Positions 25,623-34,316 of a DNA stretch of 64,000 nt are shown piece after piece (the first letter of the stretch is position 1; every line of letters begins with the position of its first letter). The notes beneath the pieces were generated by a model. The model worked only from the letters and a program-made list of their open reading frames with translations. It was not told the DNA's origin and did no database searches. The DNA is from Spirochaetaceae bacterium (lineage in GTDB: Bacteria > Myxococcota_A > UBA9160 > UBA4427). The stretch spans positions 62,001-126,000 of the forward strand of contig JACKFD010000017.1 in NCBI GenBank assembly GCA_020632655.1, read 5' to 3'. The position numbers and the translations under genes are program-made.

Positions 25623-27524
25623 ATGTCCGCCACGATCCTCTGCGTCCAGCAGGACCGCACGCTCGGCGCCGCCTACGCCGACGCGCTCGCGGCCGAAGGC
25701 TGCGAAGTCCTGAGCGTCCACGACGGACGCGGCGCCTTCGAGACCCTGCGCCGACATCGTCCCGACCTCGTCGTGCTCGACGCCTACCTGCCGCGCCAGG
25801 ACGGCTTCGAGATCCTGGCCGAGCTCCGCACCCGCGCGGCGACGCGCGATCTGCCCGTCGTGCTGCTCAGCGAGGGCGACGTCACGGCGGAGATCACGAA
25901 TCGGGCGCGGGCGCTCGGAGCGCGACGGGTCGAGTCGGCGCCGCTCAGTCCGGACCGCCTCGTGGATCTCGTGCAAGAGATCGTCGGCAAGGGTGAGCAT
26001 GATGGAGGCGACGCGTCGGCCATCGCGCCCACGAGCGGAGACCTGCAATCCTTCCCCTTCCCGGAGCTCGTGACGGCGCTCTACGCCGATGCGGCGGACG
26101 GCGTGCTGCTGGTGGAGCGCGGCAAGAAGAAGAAGGCGATCGAGATCTGCGACGGATGGCCGGTCTCGGTCAAGTCGAACCTGCTCTCGGAGACGCTCGG
26201 CAGCTACCTCGTGCGGCGGCGGCTCTGCACGAAGGCGCAGCTCGAGGAGTCGGTCACGCGGATGCGCGCCGGCGAGGGGCTGCAGGGCGAGATCCTCGTC
26301 GCGATGGACGTGCTCGACGAGGACGCCGTCGCCGAGGCGCTCGAGGCGCACGCAATCGAGAAGCTGCTCGACGTATTCGGGTGGCGGAGCGGTCGCTTCC
26401 TCTTCCGACCCGGAGCGCGGGTGCAGCGCGGGTCCGGGCTCGGCGTCGACGTCCATCCCTATCACCTCGTGCTCGAAGGCGTGCGACGCCACTACTCCAT
26501 CAGCCGGATCGATCGGCTTCTCGAACGATGGGTCGGCTGCTACCTCGTGCCGAGCGTCGACTCGAAGTCGCGCCTGGCCGAGGTCGGCCTCGGTGAGGCG
26601 GAAGCCGCATGGCTTCGGCGTCTCGACGGCGGGACGAGGCCCGAGGAGGTCCTGGAGGCGCCCGAGGAGATCCGACGTCTCGCCTTCGGGCTCGTCTCGA
26701 TCGAGGCGCTGACGGTCGAACGCAGTGCGGGCGATCGGGCCGAGGCCGCGAGCGCGATGGGTGGGGTCGCAGCGCACGGCGCCGCGTCCTCCGCGCAGGA
26801 TGCGGCGCTTCGCAGCGAGCTCACGGCTCTCGCGAATCGGCTCCAGGACAAGGACCACTACGACGCACTCGGGGTCTCCGCCGAGGCGGACGACGATGCG
26901 ATCCGGCAGGCCTACGCCGAGCTCGCGAAGCAGGCCCACCCGGATCGCTTCCATGCCGCCAGCAGCTCGGTCCGCCAGCTCGCCAGCCAGGTCTTCGACC
27001 GGATCAGCCAGGCCTACTCGGCGATCGCAACGGCCGGCGACCGCCAGGACTATGCCCGGGAGCGGGCCGAGGGCCGGAAGCTGGCGGCGCTCGAGGACGA
27101 GGGCCGGCGGGCGCTCAAGGCCGAGACCGAGTACCAGCGGGGCGAGTCCCTGCTCGCGGCCCGGGAGTACGAGGCGGCCCTGCTCTGCTACGGGCGGGCC
27201 ATGGAGCATTTTCCGAGCGAGGGCGAGTACCGGGCCTCCTACGGCTGGTGCCTCTATCTATGCCACCCGGACAACGAGATCATGCTCGGCGAGGCCCTCG
27301 AACATTGCCGCGAAGGGCTCAAGCTGGCGAAGGATCGGGAGAAGCCCTACCTCTTGCTCGGCCGGCTCTACAAGGCCATGGGCAAGCCGGTCGCCGCGAA
27401 GAAGATGTTCTCGCGCGCCGTGCAGATCAAGCCGCAATGCGTCGAAGCGATGCGCGAGCTGCGCATCATGAACATGCGGCGCGAAAAAGACAAGGGCGTG
27501 CTCAAGCGGATCTTCCGACGCTAG
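25623..27524 (+). CDS. Receiver-DUF4388 (PATAN)-J domain-TPR fusion protein
   Basis: 633 aa with four modules. Residues 4-125 form a receiver-like domain with D53 (VLDAYLP), but the usual lysine of the K-P turn is replaced (VESAPLSPD), so signalling may be atypical. Residues ~140-265 are a DUF4388/PATAN domain (FPELVTALYADAADGVLLVERGKKKKAIEICDG). Residues ~415-450 are a J domain with the HPD motif (AKQAHPDRF), and TPR-like helices follow to the end (AREYEAALLCYGRAMEHFP). The HPD should stimulate an Hsp70. ATG 25623 is the start of the receiver strand. This architecture is familiar from deltaproteobacterial-type genomes, but its role is unknown. Confidence 0.85.
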   Translation: MSATILCVQQDRTLGAAYADALAAEGCEVLSVHDGRGAFETLRRHRPDLVVLDAYLPRQDGFEILAELRTRAATRDLPVVLLSEGDVTAEITNRARALGARRVESAPLSPDRLVDLVQEIVGKGEHDGGDASAIAPTSGDLQSFPFPELVTALYADAADGVLLVERGKKKKAIEICDGWPVSVKSNLLSETLGSYLVRRRLCTKAQLEESVTRMRAGEGLQGEILVAMDVLDEDAVAEALEAHAIEKLLDVFGWRSGRFLFRPGARVQRGSGLGVDVHPYHLVLEGVRRHYSISRIDRLLERWVGCYLVPSVDSKSRLAEVGLGEAEAAWLRRLDGGTRPEEVLEAPEEIRRLAFGLVSIEALTVERSAGDRAEAASAMGGVAAHGAASSAQDAALRSELTALANRLQDKDHYDALGVSAEADDDAIRQAYAELAKQAHPDRFHAASSSVRQLASQVFDRISQAYSAIATAGDRQDYARERAEGRKLAALEDEGRRALKAETEYQRGESLLAAREYEAALLCYGRAMEHFPSEGEYRASYGWCLYLCHPDNEIMLGEALEHCREGLKLAKDREKPYLLLGRLYKAMGKPVAAKKMFSRAVQIKPQCVEAMRELRIMNMRREKDKGVLKRIFRR

Positions 27525-27599
27525 GCGTCGCCGTCGGGCATCGTCCGCTCGAGCTCCCGGCCGGGAGCGGAAGACCAAGACGAGGGGCATCGGCATCCG

Positions 27600-28535
27600 A
27601 TGGCGAAGAACGCAGGCAACAGCGTCACCGGCGAAGAGATCTGGCTCGACGGCAAATTCGTGAAGTGGTCCGACGCGACGGTCCACGTCCTCACCCACAC
27701 CCTCCACTACGGCCTCGGCGTCTTCGAGGGCATCCGATGCTATGCGGGTGTCGACGGGCGCTCGTCGGTCTTCCGATTGCCCGAGCACGTAAGGCGCCTC
27801 TTCGATTCCGCCAAGATCAACCTCATGGAGATCCCCTTCTCCGAGGAGGAGATCGCCGAGGCGACGCTCGAGTCGTTGCGCCGGAACCATCTCTCGGAGG
27901 GCTATATCCGGCCGCTCGCGTTCATCGGGGACGGCGCGATGGGTCTGCATCCGGGCAAGAACCCCGTGCGGGTCGCCGTGATCGCCTGGGAGTGGGGCAA
28001 GTATCTCGGCGAGGACGGCATGGCGAAGGGCATCCGCGCCAAGATCTCGACTTTTTCCCGGCATCACGTGAACGCCAAGATGACGAACGGCAAGACCTGC
28101 GGCGACTACGTGAACTCGATCCTCGCCAAACGCGAGGCGCTCCTCGACGGCTACGACGAGGCGATCATGCTCGACGGGCAGGGCCTCGTCTCCGAGTGCA
28201 CGGGCGAGAACATCTTCGTCGTCCGCGACGGCGTGATCCGTACCCCGCCGCTCTACAGCGTGCTCGACGGGATCACGCGCGCCTCGATGCTCGAGGTCGC
28301 GGCTGCCTGCGGCTACCCGGTCCGCGAGTCGCAGATGACTCGCGACGACCTCTACGTCGCCGACGAGATCTTCGTGACGGGGACTGCCGCCGAGGTCACC
28401 CCGATCCGCGAGGTCGACCACCGCACGATCGGCGCGGGCCGCCGCGGCCCGATCACGGAAGAGCTCCAGAAGGCCTTCTTCGACATCGTGACCGGCGCCG
28501 ACGCCCGCTACGACCGCTGGCGCACCTTCGTCTGA
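27600..28535 (+). CDS. ilvE: Branched-chain amino acid aminotransferase
   Basis: 311 aa, class IV PLP enzyme. It transfers the amino group between glutamate and the keto acids of Val, Leu and Ile. It has the N-terminal IWLDGKFVKW, the HYGLGVFEGIRCY loop, the PLP-lysine region NGKTCGDYVNSIL (lysine near 165), EAIMLDGQGLVSECTGENIFVV, and FVTGTAAEVTPI, which binds the cofactor phosphate. Length is typical of IlvE. It stands alone between the receiver-TPR gene (75 bp upstream) and a convergent sthA. No attenuator-like leader was recognised. Confidence 0.95.
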   Translation: MAKNAGNSVTGEEIWLDGKFVKWSDATVHVLTHTLHYGLGVFEGIRCYAGVDGRSSVFRLPEHVRRLFDSAKINLMEIPFSEEEIAEATLESLRRNHLSEGYIRPLAFIGDGAMGLHPGKNPVRVAVIAWEWGKYLGEDGMAKGIRAKISTFSRHHVNAKMTNGKTCGDYVNSILAKREALLDGYDEAIMLDGQGLVSECTGENIFVVRDGVIRTPPLYSVLDGITRASMLEVAAACGYPVRESQMTRDDLYVADEIFVTGTAAEVTPIREVDHRTIGAGRRGPITEELQKAFFDIVTGADARYDRWRTFV

Positions 28536-28901
28536 GTCGCGGGCCGAGCGGCCGAGACGGCCGTGCCAGGCGCCCCGGTCGCTCGGGACGGAGGTGCCCG
28601 CCGTTCGTCCACGGCTCATCCCTTCCAATGGACGACCGCCCTGCAAGGCCAACGCGTAAGCCGAAACCATCCGGCCGGGCACGGCCGTCATCTTTCAACA
28701 GTCGGCGTCGCGTGCTCGCCCGCGTAGCAACGCCGTTCCGAGCGGCACGGCCGGGGGCCGTCGCGGCGACATAAAACGCGAGGCGCGCCGCGGCACGTCA
28801 AACGAGGCAACCAGCGGGACCGCCGCGCGCCGAGAGAAGCTGGAGCCGCGACGGCACACGGCCGGGACGCCTGGCAAGGCCTCCAACGGCATGAGGGCGC
28901 G
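28536..28901. other. Intergenic region between convergent ilvE and sthA
   Basis: 366 bp without a convincing gene. It contains two short GC hairpins, CGGCCG-AGA-CGGCCG at 28549-28563 and ACGGCC-GGG-GGCCGT at 28747-28761. Either could end transcription, but neither has a T-run. The only open frames are in the codon-biased shadow pattern of GC-rich DNA and lack ribosome-binding sites. Confidence 0.4.
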
Positions 28902-30281
28902 CTACAACCGATTGAGGCCGTCGAGCGCCGCGATCCGGTACACCTCGGACATGGTCGGGTAGTTGAACACCCCGCTCAGCAGGTCGTCGATCGTGCCTCC
29001 GAGATGCACGACCATCATGCCGACGTGGATCAGCTCGCTCGCAGCGACGCCGATCATGTGTACGCCGAGGATCGTCTTGTCGTCGCGGCGGAAGATCAGC
29101 TTCACGAGGCCGTCGTCTCCGACGATCTGGCCCCGCGGCGTCTCGCCGGTCCGCGCGACGCCGACCTCGTAGGGCAGGCCGCGCTCGCGGCACTCTTCCT
29201 CCGTCAGTCCGACCGCCGAGATCTCGGGGATCGTGAAGATCGCCATCGGCAGCACCGAGGGCGGTGGCAGCTCCTGGCCCGCGGCATGCAGCACGGCGAG
29301 ACGACCCTGGTGCATGCTCGTCGAGGCGAGGGCCGGGAACCCGATCACGTCGCCGACGGCATAGACGTTCTCGATCTCCGTCTGATAGGTCTCGTCGACC
29401 TTGATCAGCCCCGTCTCGGTCGTCGTGAGTCCGATGCGCCCGAGATCGAGGGGCTCGACGTTCGAGACGCGGCCGGCGGCGACGAGGACGCGCTCGGCCC
29501 GGACCGTGCGGCCGCTGTCGAGCTGGACGACGCCATGCTTGAAGCGCTTCTGCGTCTCGATGCGCACGCCCGTCACGCTCTCGGATTGCATGATCCGGAT
29601 GCCCTTCGCCCGCATCGCGTGGCAGAGGCTGTCGAGGATGTCGCCGTCGAGGAAGCGGAGGATCTTCTCGCGCCGATCGATGACCGTGACCTTGCAGCCG
29701 AGGGTCGCGAACATCGTCGCGTACTCGCAGCCGATCACCCCGCTGCCGAGCACGGCGAGGCTCTTCGGGATCGTGTCGAGCTTGAGGAGCGAGTCGCTGT
29801 CGACGATCACGTGATCGTCGAAGGGGATCGAGTCGGGGCGCCGCGGGCGACTGCCGGTCGCGATCACGACGTGGCGCGCCTCGACGTAGTCCTCGCCGTG
29901 ACGGGTCGCGACGCGGATGCGATCCGGGGCCGCGAAGGAGGCCGAGCCGGCGAGCACGTCGACCTTGTTGCGATCGAGGAAGGCGCGGATCGTCTCCTGG
30001 TGGCTCGCGATCAGCTGGTCGCGGGGCCCGCGCAGGTCCTGGATCGTCAGCGGCCGGAGATTCGTCGAGTGGATGCCGAGCTGCGCGGCCCGGCGACTGT
30101 TCACGAGCTGGAGCACCGTATGGCGCAGCGTCTTGCTCGGCAGCGTGCCCGTCCGCACGCAGGCGCCGCCCAGCATCAGCCCCTTCTCGATGATCGCGAC
30201 CGAGAGCCCGAGCTTCGCGCCCTGCAGGGCGGCGGACCAGCCGGCGGGGCCGGCGCCGATCACGACGAGGTCGTAGCGCAT
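28902..30281 (-). CDS. sthA: Soluble pyridine nucleotide transhydrogenase
   Basis: 459 aa flavoprotein of the dihydrolipoamide dehydrogenase fold, which interconverts NADPH and NADH in the cytosol. FAD motif VIGAGPAGWSAALQ at 7-20, the NAD(P) motif LGSGVIGCEYATMFATLG near 175-192, AVGDVIGFP near 310, and a C-terminal dimer interface (MMVVHLGGTIDDLLSGVFNYPT). The active-site region reads GGACVRTGTLPSK and has only one of the two redox cysteines found in dithiol reductases, which distinguishes SthA from lipoamide dehydrogenase. The gene is single; its upstream region is shared with the divergent hcp-like gene. Confidence 0.93.
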   Translation of the reverse strand: MRYDLVVIGAGPAGWSAALQGAKLGLSVAIIEKGLMLGGACVRTGTLPSKTLRHTVLQLVNSRRAAQLGIHSTNLRPLTIQDLRGPRDQLIASHQETIRAFLDRNKVDVLAGSASFAAPDRIRVATRHGEDYVEARHVVIATGSRPRRPDSIPFDDHVIVDSDSLLKLDTIPKSLAVLGSGVIGCEYATMFATLGCKVTVIDRREKILRFLDGDILDSLCHAMRAKGIRIMQSESVTGVRIETQKRFKHGVVQLDSGRTVRAERVLVAAGRVSNVEPLDLGRIGLTTTETGLIKVDETYQTEIENVYAVGDVIGFPALASTSMHQGRLAVLHAAGQELPPPSVLPMAIFTIPEISAVGLTEEECRERGLPYEVGVARTGETPRGQIVGDDGLVKLIFRRDDKTILGVHMIGVAASELIHVGMMVVHLGGTIDDLLSGVFNYPTMSEVYRIAALDGLNRL

Positions 30282-30623
30282 TCCGAGGGTCCTCCCGATG
30301 CCCGCCCGCTCGCCGGGCGCTCCGGACCGTCGGCAGGTGCGACCGCGCGCAGCGGGGCCGGAATCCTGTGCTCCGCTGCGAGACGGTCGCGAGTTCGTTG
30401 CCGTCGCATCGGAATCGCTCGCATCCCGCTTGACGCAAGCGCGCGCTCCCGGGCATCCGACCGAGCGCCGCTGCCGGGATCACCGGAGCCGGCGGGGCGG
30501 TGCACCCCGGATCGCGGGCGATCGATCCGCAGCAGACCCGCAGAAGCGATCGGAATCGACACCCTTCGGCCCCTCCGGACACTGTTAGACTGGGCCATCC
30601 GAGTCTGTCGCGGAGGACGAGTC
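30282..30623. promoter_or_regulatory. Divergent intergenic region between sthA and the hcp-like operon
   Basis: 342 bp between divergent starts, so it should carry promoters in both directions. TTGACG at 30430-30435 resembles a -35 but has no -10 at proper spacing. TAGACT at 30586-30591 is a plausible -10 for the hcp-like gene without a good -35. The CGGAGGA ribosome-binding site at 30611-30617 serves the ATG at 30624. No other structure was recognised. Confidence 0.35.
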
Positions 30624-31235
30624 ATGCAGAAGAGAGAAGCCGACGAACGAGGCCGCGGACGATCCGCCGCCCGGAGCCGCAGAGGGCGCGTCACAGGACG
30701 GGTGGCGGGGCTGCTCGCGACGCTCGGGATGGCCGTGCTGCCGCTCCCGGTGCTCGCCGCGGAGTCCGTGTATCTCTACCTGACCGTGGACGGACAGGAG
30801 ATCCAGGGCGACGTCACGCAGGCGGGTCGCGAGAACAGCATCGAGTGCCTGTCGCTCTCCGACGTCGGTTTCACGAACGTCGATCCCGCCACCGGGGCCG
30901 CGCGCGGTCGCGTCCACAGGCCGCTCACGATCACCAAGCCGATCGATCGCGCCTCGCCGCTCCTCCAGCTCGCGTGGTCGCGCGTCAGCAACGTCGACTC
31001 GGCCGAGCTCCGCTTCTACCGACCGAATCCCCAGAACGGTTCGATTCAGCACTACTACACGATCCTGCTCGAGGGCGGCTACGTCGCGAGCGTCTCGACA
31101 CACTCGCCCGACGTCCTGGACCCGGCGACGGCGAATCGACCGGCGACGGAAGAAGTGACCTTCGTGTTCCAGACGATCACCTGGACCTACGAGCCGACGG
31201 GCGCCACCGCGCAGGACACCTGGGGCGCGCGGTGA
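30624..31235 (+). CDS. Hcp-family tube-like protein with an N-terminal signal peptide
   Basis: 203 aa. Residues 1-46 look like a Sec signal peptide with a long basic n-region, hydrophobic core GLLATLGMAVLPLPVL and a cleavage site after VLA. The rest matches the Hcp (type VI secretion tube) fold: VYLYLTVDGQEIQGD, the TKPIDRASPLL motif, SAELRFYRP, HYYTILLEGGYVASVSTH and a final EEVTFVFQTITWTYEPTG. Classic Hcp lacks a signal peptide and is loaded from the cytoplasm; no other type VI gene is in the window. Its TGA overlaps the GTG of the PEP-CTERM gene. An exported, surface-associated ring or tube-like protein is inferred. Confidence 0.87.
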   Translation: MQKREADERGRGRSAARSRRGRVTGRVAGLLATLGMAVLPLPVLAAESVYLYLTVDGQEIQGDVTQAGRENSIECLSLSDVGFTNVDPATGAARGRVHRPLTITKPIDRASPLLQLAWSRVSNVDSAELRFYRPNPQNGSIQHYYTILLEGGYVASVSTHSPDVLDPATANRPATEEVTFVFQTITWTYEPTGATAQDTWGAR

Positions 31236-31831
31236 GCGGGCCGGTCCGAGGCCGCGTCCCGACGAGCCAGACCGCCTGTGGTCTGATCCTCGTCGTCGCC
31301 CTCGCGATCGGGCTCCCCGGTCTCGCGCGCGCGGGTGTGCGCGGGCTGCTCTTCACGGGTGAGACGATCGCCCGGCATGCGCTCGCGCACTCGGTCGTGT
31401 TCGTGGACGGGACGCGCGTCGACCTGCGCCGCGTGGTGACGGCGGCGAGCGCGCATGCCTTCGGCGATACGGACCTGCTGATCCACGACCTCGCCACGGG
31501 CCGGACCGAGATCGCCGACGCCGACGTCGCCGCGACCGCGATCGTGTCGCCCGTCGAGTCGAGTGCCGCGACGATCGGCGAGCTCTTCGTGAACGCCGGC
31601 GACCTGGCACTCTTCGAGAATGGGCCCGGCACGCCGCTCGATCCGACCCGCGCCCGGCGCTATCTGGTCCATCGCGCCTTCGAGGGCGGCGCGGTCTATC
31701 TCCGCCCCGGCGTGAGCACCGCGCCGGAGCCCACCACGGGCGCATCGCTGATCGCAGGCCTCGCCGGCCTGGCCGGGCTCGGTCTCCGACGTCGGTCGAC
31801 GCGCGCTTCGCCCCGGCGGTCCGACGCCTGA
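31232..31831 (+). CDS. Exported PEP-CTERM protein
   Basis: 199 aa. The GTG start overlaps the hcp-like stop (GTGA). Signal peptide GLILVVALAIGLPGLARA, then a ~130-residue secreted domain of unknown family. The C-terminus reads APEPTTGASLIAGLAGLAGLGLRRRS: a PEP motif, a hydrophobic helix and an Arg cluster, the tripartite PEP-CTERM sorting signal that exosortase recognises. The exosortase is not in the window. Translational coupling to the Hcp-like gene on one side and overlap with a small membrane-protein gene on the other suggest that the three act together at the cell envelope. Confidence 0.8.
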   Translation: MSGPVRGRVPTSQTACGLILVVALAIGLPGLARAGVRGLLFTGETIARHALAHSVVFVDGTRVDLRRVVTAASAHAFGDTDLLIHDLATGRTEIADADVAATAIVSPVESSAATIGELFVNAGDLALFENGPGTPLDPTRARRYLVHRAFEGGAVYLRPGVSTAPEPTTGASLIAGLAGLAGLGLRRRSTRASPRRSDA

Positions 31832-32073
31832 TGGGCTGGCTGCGTCGACTCGCGATCGCCCTGCTCGGGCGCTACGGCGCGAGCCTGCGCTTCCCGCATC
31901 TGCTGCTGCTGACGGGCGCGCTCTTCGCGATCGACCTCGTCGTGCCGGACGGACTGCCGCTCCTCGACGAGCTCTTCCTGGGACTCGCGACGCTGCTCTT
32001 CGCGGCGTGGCGTCGTCGGGGGCGGGAAGGCGAGCGCGACGTGTCGGGCGCGGCCCCGACCTCGAGGCCCTAG
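31831..32073 (+). CDS. Small membrane protein, DUF6116-like
   Basis: 80 aa. Starts in TGATG overlap with the PEP-CTERM stop. Two hydrophobic segments, LRFPHLLLLTGALFAIDLVV (~19-38) and LLDELFLGLATLLFAAW (~44-60), are followed by a basic tail (RRRGREGER). The overall pattern, RYGASLRFP then a helix then VPD-x-xPLLDE, resembles small proteins annotated DUF6116, but this is from memory of the family. Function unknown. Its TAG shares the palindrome CTAG (32070-32073) with the stop of the convergent glyoxalase gene. Confidence 0.65.
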   Translation: MGWLRRLAIALLGRYGASLRFPHLLLLTGALFAIDLVVPDGLPLLDELFLGLATLLFAAWRRRGREGERDVSGAAPTSRP

Positions 32074-32513
32074 TCCTCGAACATCGCGTCGTAGCGCCGC
32101 TGCATCTCTTCCGGCGTCACGGACTCGATGTCGTGCCCGATGTTCCACTCGTGGCCGAAGGGATCGCGGACCGTGCCCGACCGCTCGCCGTAGAAATGGT
32201 CCTGGGCGGGCCGGATCACCTCGCCGCCCGCCTTCTCGGCGCGCGCGATCATGGCATCGGCATCGTCCACGTGCAGGTGGATCGTGACGGTCGTCTTGCC
32301 GACCGAGAGAGGGCCCCGGATGCCCATCTCGGGGAACTCGTCGGACAGCATGATCGTCGTGCCGCCGAAGTCGAGCTGCGCGTGCCCGACGCGACCGCCC
32401 GGCTCGACGAGCCGGAACTGCTCCACCGCACCGAAGGCCTGCTTGTAGTACTCGATCGCGCGTGGCGCGTCGGATAGGCGCAGGTAGGGGAAGACCTCGT
32501 GGATCCCGGACAT
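32070..32513 (-). CDS. Glyoxalase/bleomycin-resistance (VOC) family protein
   Basis: 147 aa. One vicinal-oxygen-chelate domain pair: HEVFPYLRLSDAPRAIEYYKQAFGAVEQFR, HAQLDFGGTTIMLSDEFPE, TVTIHLHVDDADAMIARA and GTVRDPFGHEWNIGHD. This is the PhnB/YycE-like subfamily, in which metal ligands are a His in the first strand and His/Glu near the end (HEWNI). The substrate cannot be predicted. It is downstream of the AraC gene by about 90 bp on the same strand. ATG 32513 begins the first strand; upstream in-frame codons are not conserved. Confidence 0.88.
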   Translation of the reverse strand: MSGIHEVFPYLRLSDAPRAIEYYKQAFGAVEQFRLVEPGGRVGHAQLDFGGTTIMLSDEFPEMGIRGPLSVGKTTVTIHLHVDDADAMIARAEKAGGEVIRPAQDHFYGERSGTVRDPFGHEWNIGHDIESVTPEEMQRRYDAMFED

Positions 32514-32604
32514 CGTTGGACTCCTCTGGGCGGCGTTCGACGGGACGATCCAACGACGGGTCGACGCCGTCTTGAAGAAAACGGACGCGTCGCGGCGGTC
32601 GAGG

Positions 32605-33408
32605 CTAGCTTGCCGGGACGTGGTTCGGATCGGCCGGTGCCCGGCGCCGATAGTCTCCGGGTGTGATGCCCGAGAAGGCGCGGAACTCGCGTACGAGATG
32701 AGCCTGGTCGGCGAATCCCAGGTCGATCGCGACGCTCGCCCAATCGACGTGGTCGCGACACGCGAAGGCGAGGGTGCGCTGGAAGCGGCGGAGCCGTAGC
32801 CAACCCTTGGGTGTGAGGCCGACTGTCTCTTGGAAGAGGCGACGGAATCGCCGCGGGCCGAGTCCGGCACCATCCGCCAGGGTCGCGACCCGGTCGACAC
32901 CCTGCTCGACGGCGATGAGGGCCGAGACGATCCCGGGATGCACGGCTCCGGCGTTCGCCATGCGTCGCGAGAGCTCGGCGGCAAACGCTTCGAGTCTGGC
33001 TTGCTGCGTCTTCAGCTCGCCTAGCTCTTCGCGAAGAAGGTGGACGTCACGACCCCAGAAGACCTCGATCGGCGTATGGCGCGCCGCAAGCTCGCAGGTC
33101 GGCAACCCGAAGAGATGCGCCGCGGCACCTGGTCGCAAGACGGCGCCCACGGAGGCGACGGGGTGCCGGACATCCTTCCCATAGCTCGCCATGCGGGGTC
33201 CCCCCACGATCGCGGGCGACAGGGTCTCTTCACCTCGCCCGTCGTCGATCCGCAATGGCGCGTCGTCGAGCCGCAAGACGACGTGCACGAGCCCGGTGGG
33301 CAGTACCCGTTCGCGAGTCGTGCCGACGGCATGTCTGGACCGACCGTCGGTCGACCAGAGGCAGGACACGAGGGAACGAAGGGCGGGCGGAGGAAGGAAG
33401 CTCGACAT
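32605..33408 (-). CDS. AraC-family transcriptional regulator
   Basis: 267 aa. The N-terminal domain (1-~150) resembles the DUF6597 sensor of such regulators (RVLPTGLVHVVLRLDDAPLRI; VGAVLRPGAAAHLFGLP). The C-terminal AraC DNA-binding domain has the two HTHs: VATLADGAGLGPRRFRRLFQETVGLTPK-x-WLR and WASVAIDLGFADQAHLVREFRAFSGITPGDYRRR. Located between an alpha/beta hydrolase (20 bp upstream) and the glyoxalase (91 bp downstream) on the same strand, it probably regulates that small group. A much longer in-frame extension overlaps the hydrolase gene antisense-like and is discarded. Confidence 0.9.
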   Translation of the reverse strand: MSSFLPPPALRSLVSCLWSTDGRSRHAVGTTRERVLPTGLVHVVLRLDDAPLRIDDGRGEETLSPAIVGGPRMASYGKDVRHPVASVGAVLRPGAAAHLFGLPTCELAARHTPIEVFWGRDVHLLREELGELKTQQARLEAFAAELSRRMANAGAVHPGIVSALIAVEQGVDRVATLADGAGLGPRRFRRLFQETVGLTPKGWLRLRRFQRTLAFACRDHVDWASVAIDLGFADQAHLVREFRAFSGITPGDYRRRAPADPNHVPAS

Positions 33409-33428
33409 CGCCGCCTCCGTCGATCCGC

Positions 33429-34289
33429 CTAGCCGAGCACGAACCCGCAGACCGCCTCTTCGAAGCCCTTCGGGTTGTCGGTCGCGACCGAGTGCGCGGC
33501 CTGGGGCACGACGGCGAGTCGTCCGTTCGCGAGCACCTCGTCGACCATCCGGTCCGCCACGTCCGGCGAGAGGATGTCCGACGCGGCGCCGCGCACGACG
33601 AGGGTGGGGCAGGGGATCTTCGCGAGTGCTTCCCATTGCGCCGCGACGAAGGCGGCCTCGTTGATCTCGGTCGAGCCGTCCTCGCGCCGCATCGTGCGCA
33701 GCTTCGGGTCCATCTTGAGCTCGTAGCGCCCGTCCTCGCGCCGACGCAGGCCGTAGCGGGCCATGCGCAGGAGCGCGTCGGGCTGCCCGGCCGGGTAGTT
33801 GAGGGAGAGCAGCCGCGCGTACTCCTCGATCGAGGAGAAGACCGGCGCGCGCTGGTCCTCGATCTCGCCGGCGATGCGCATCGCGCCGCGGGCGTCGATC
33901 TCGGGGCCGATGTCGACGAGCACGAGGCCGGCGAGACGCTCCGGGTGTCGCCCGCCGAACACGATCGAGACCCGACCGCCCATCGAGAAGCCGATCAGCA
34001 CGAAGCGATCGATCCCGAAATGCTCGAGGAGCGCCTCGAGATCGTCGGCCATCGCCTCGGGCTCGTAGCGACCCGCCTCGTCCCAGTCCGAGTCGCCGTG
34101 CCCCCGCTGGTCGACGGCGAGCACGCGGTAGTGCGGCGCGACGGCGGGCACGAAGTCGTCCCAGAGATGGGCCTCGTTGCCGTGGCCGTGCAGCAGGACG
34201 AGGGGTACGCCCTCCCGGCTCCACTCGAGGACGTGGAGCTCGAGGCCGTGTGCTGCGGGGACGCGATGGGAGACGGGTTCGAGCGGCAT
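33429..34289 (-). CDS. Alpha/beta-fold hydrolase
   Basis: 286 aa. Standard alpha/beta hydrolase: the oxyanion region VLLHGHGNEAHLWDDF, the nucleophile elbow GFSMGG (Ser near 99), a core with LAVDQRGHGDSDW, the acidic residue in the region RGAASDILSPDVADRM, and the catalytic His in PQAAHSVATDN. No signal peptide, so cytoplasmic. Substrate unknown; the sequence resembles epoxide-hydrolase/esterase-type members. It leads the hydrolase-AraC-glyoxalase series on the minus strand. Confidence 0.88.
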   Translation of the reverse strand: MPLEPVSHRVPAAHGLELHVLEWSREGVPLVLLHGHGNEAHLWDDFVPAVAPHYRVLAVDQRGHGDSDWDEAGRYEPEAMADDLEALLEHFGIDRFVLIGFSMGGRVSIVFGGRHPERLAGLVLVDIGPEIDARGAMRIAGEIEDQRAPVFSSIEEYARLLSLNYPAGQPDALLRMARYGLRRREDGRYELKMDPKLRTMRREDGSTEINEAAFVAAQWEALAKIPCPTLVVRGAASDILSPDVADRMVDEVLANGRLAVVPQAAHSVATDNPKGFEEAVCGFVLG

Positions 34290-34316
34290 CCCGCGACGGT
34301 ACCACGCGGCCGGCCG

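Noticed and set aside
27525..27599. Attenuator or T-box before ilvE
   Set aside because: Only 75 bp, with no leader peptide of Val, Leu or Ile codons and no T-box sequence.
30624..31235. Part of a type VI secretion cluster
   Set aside because: No sheath, baseplate, ClpV or VgrG gene is nearby, and the Hcp-like protein carries a signal peptide.
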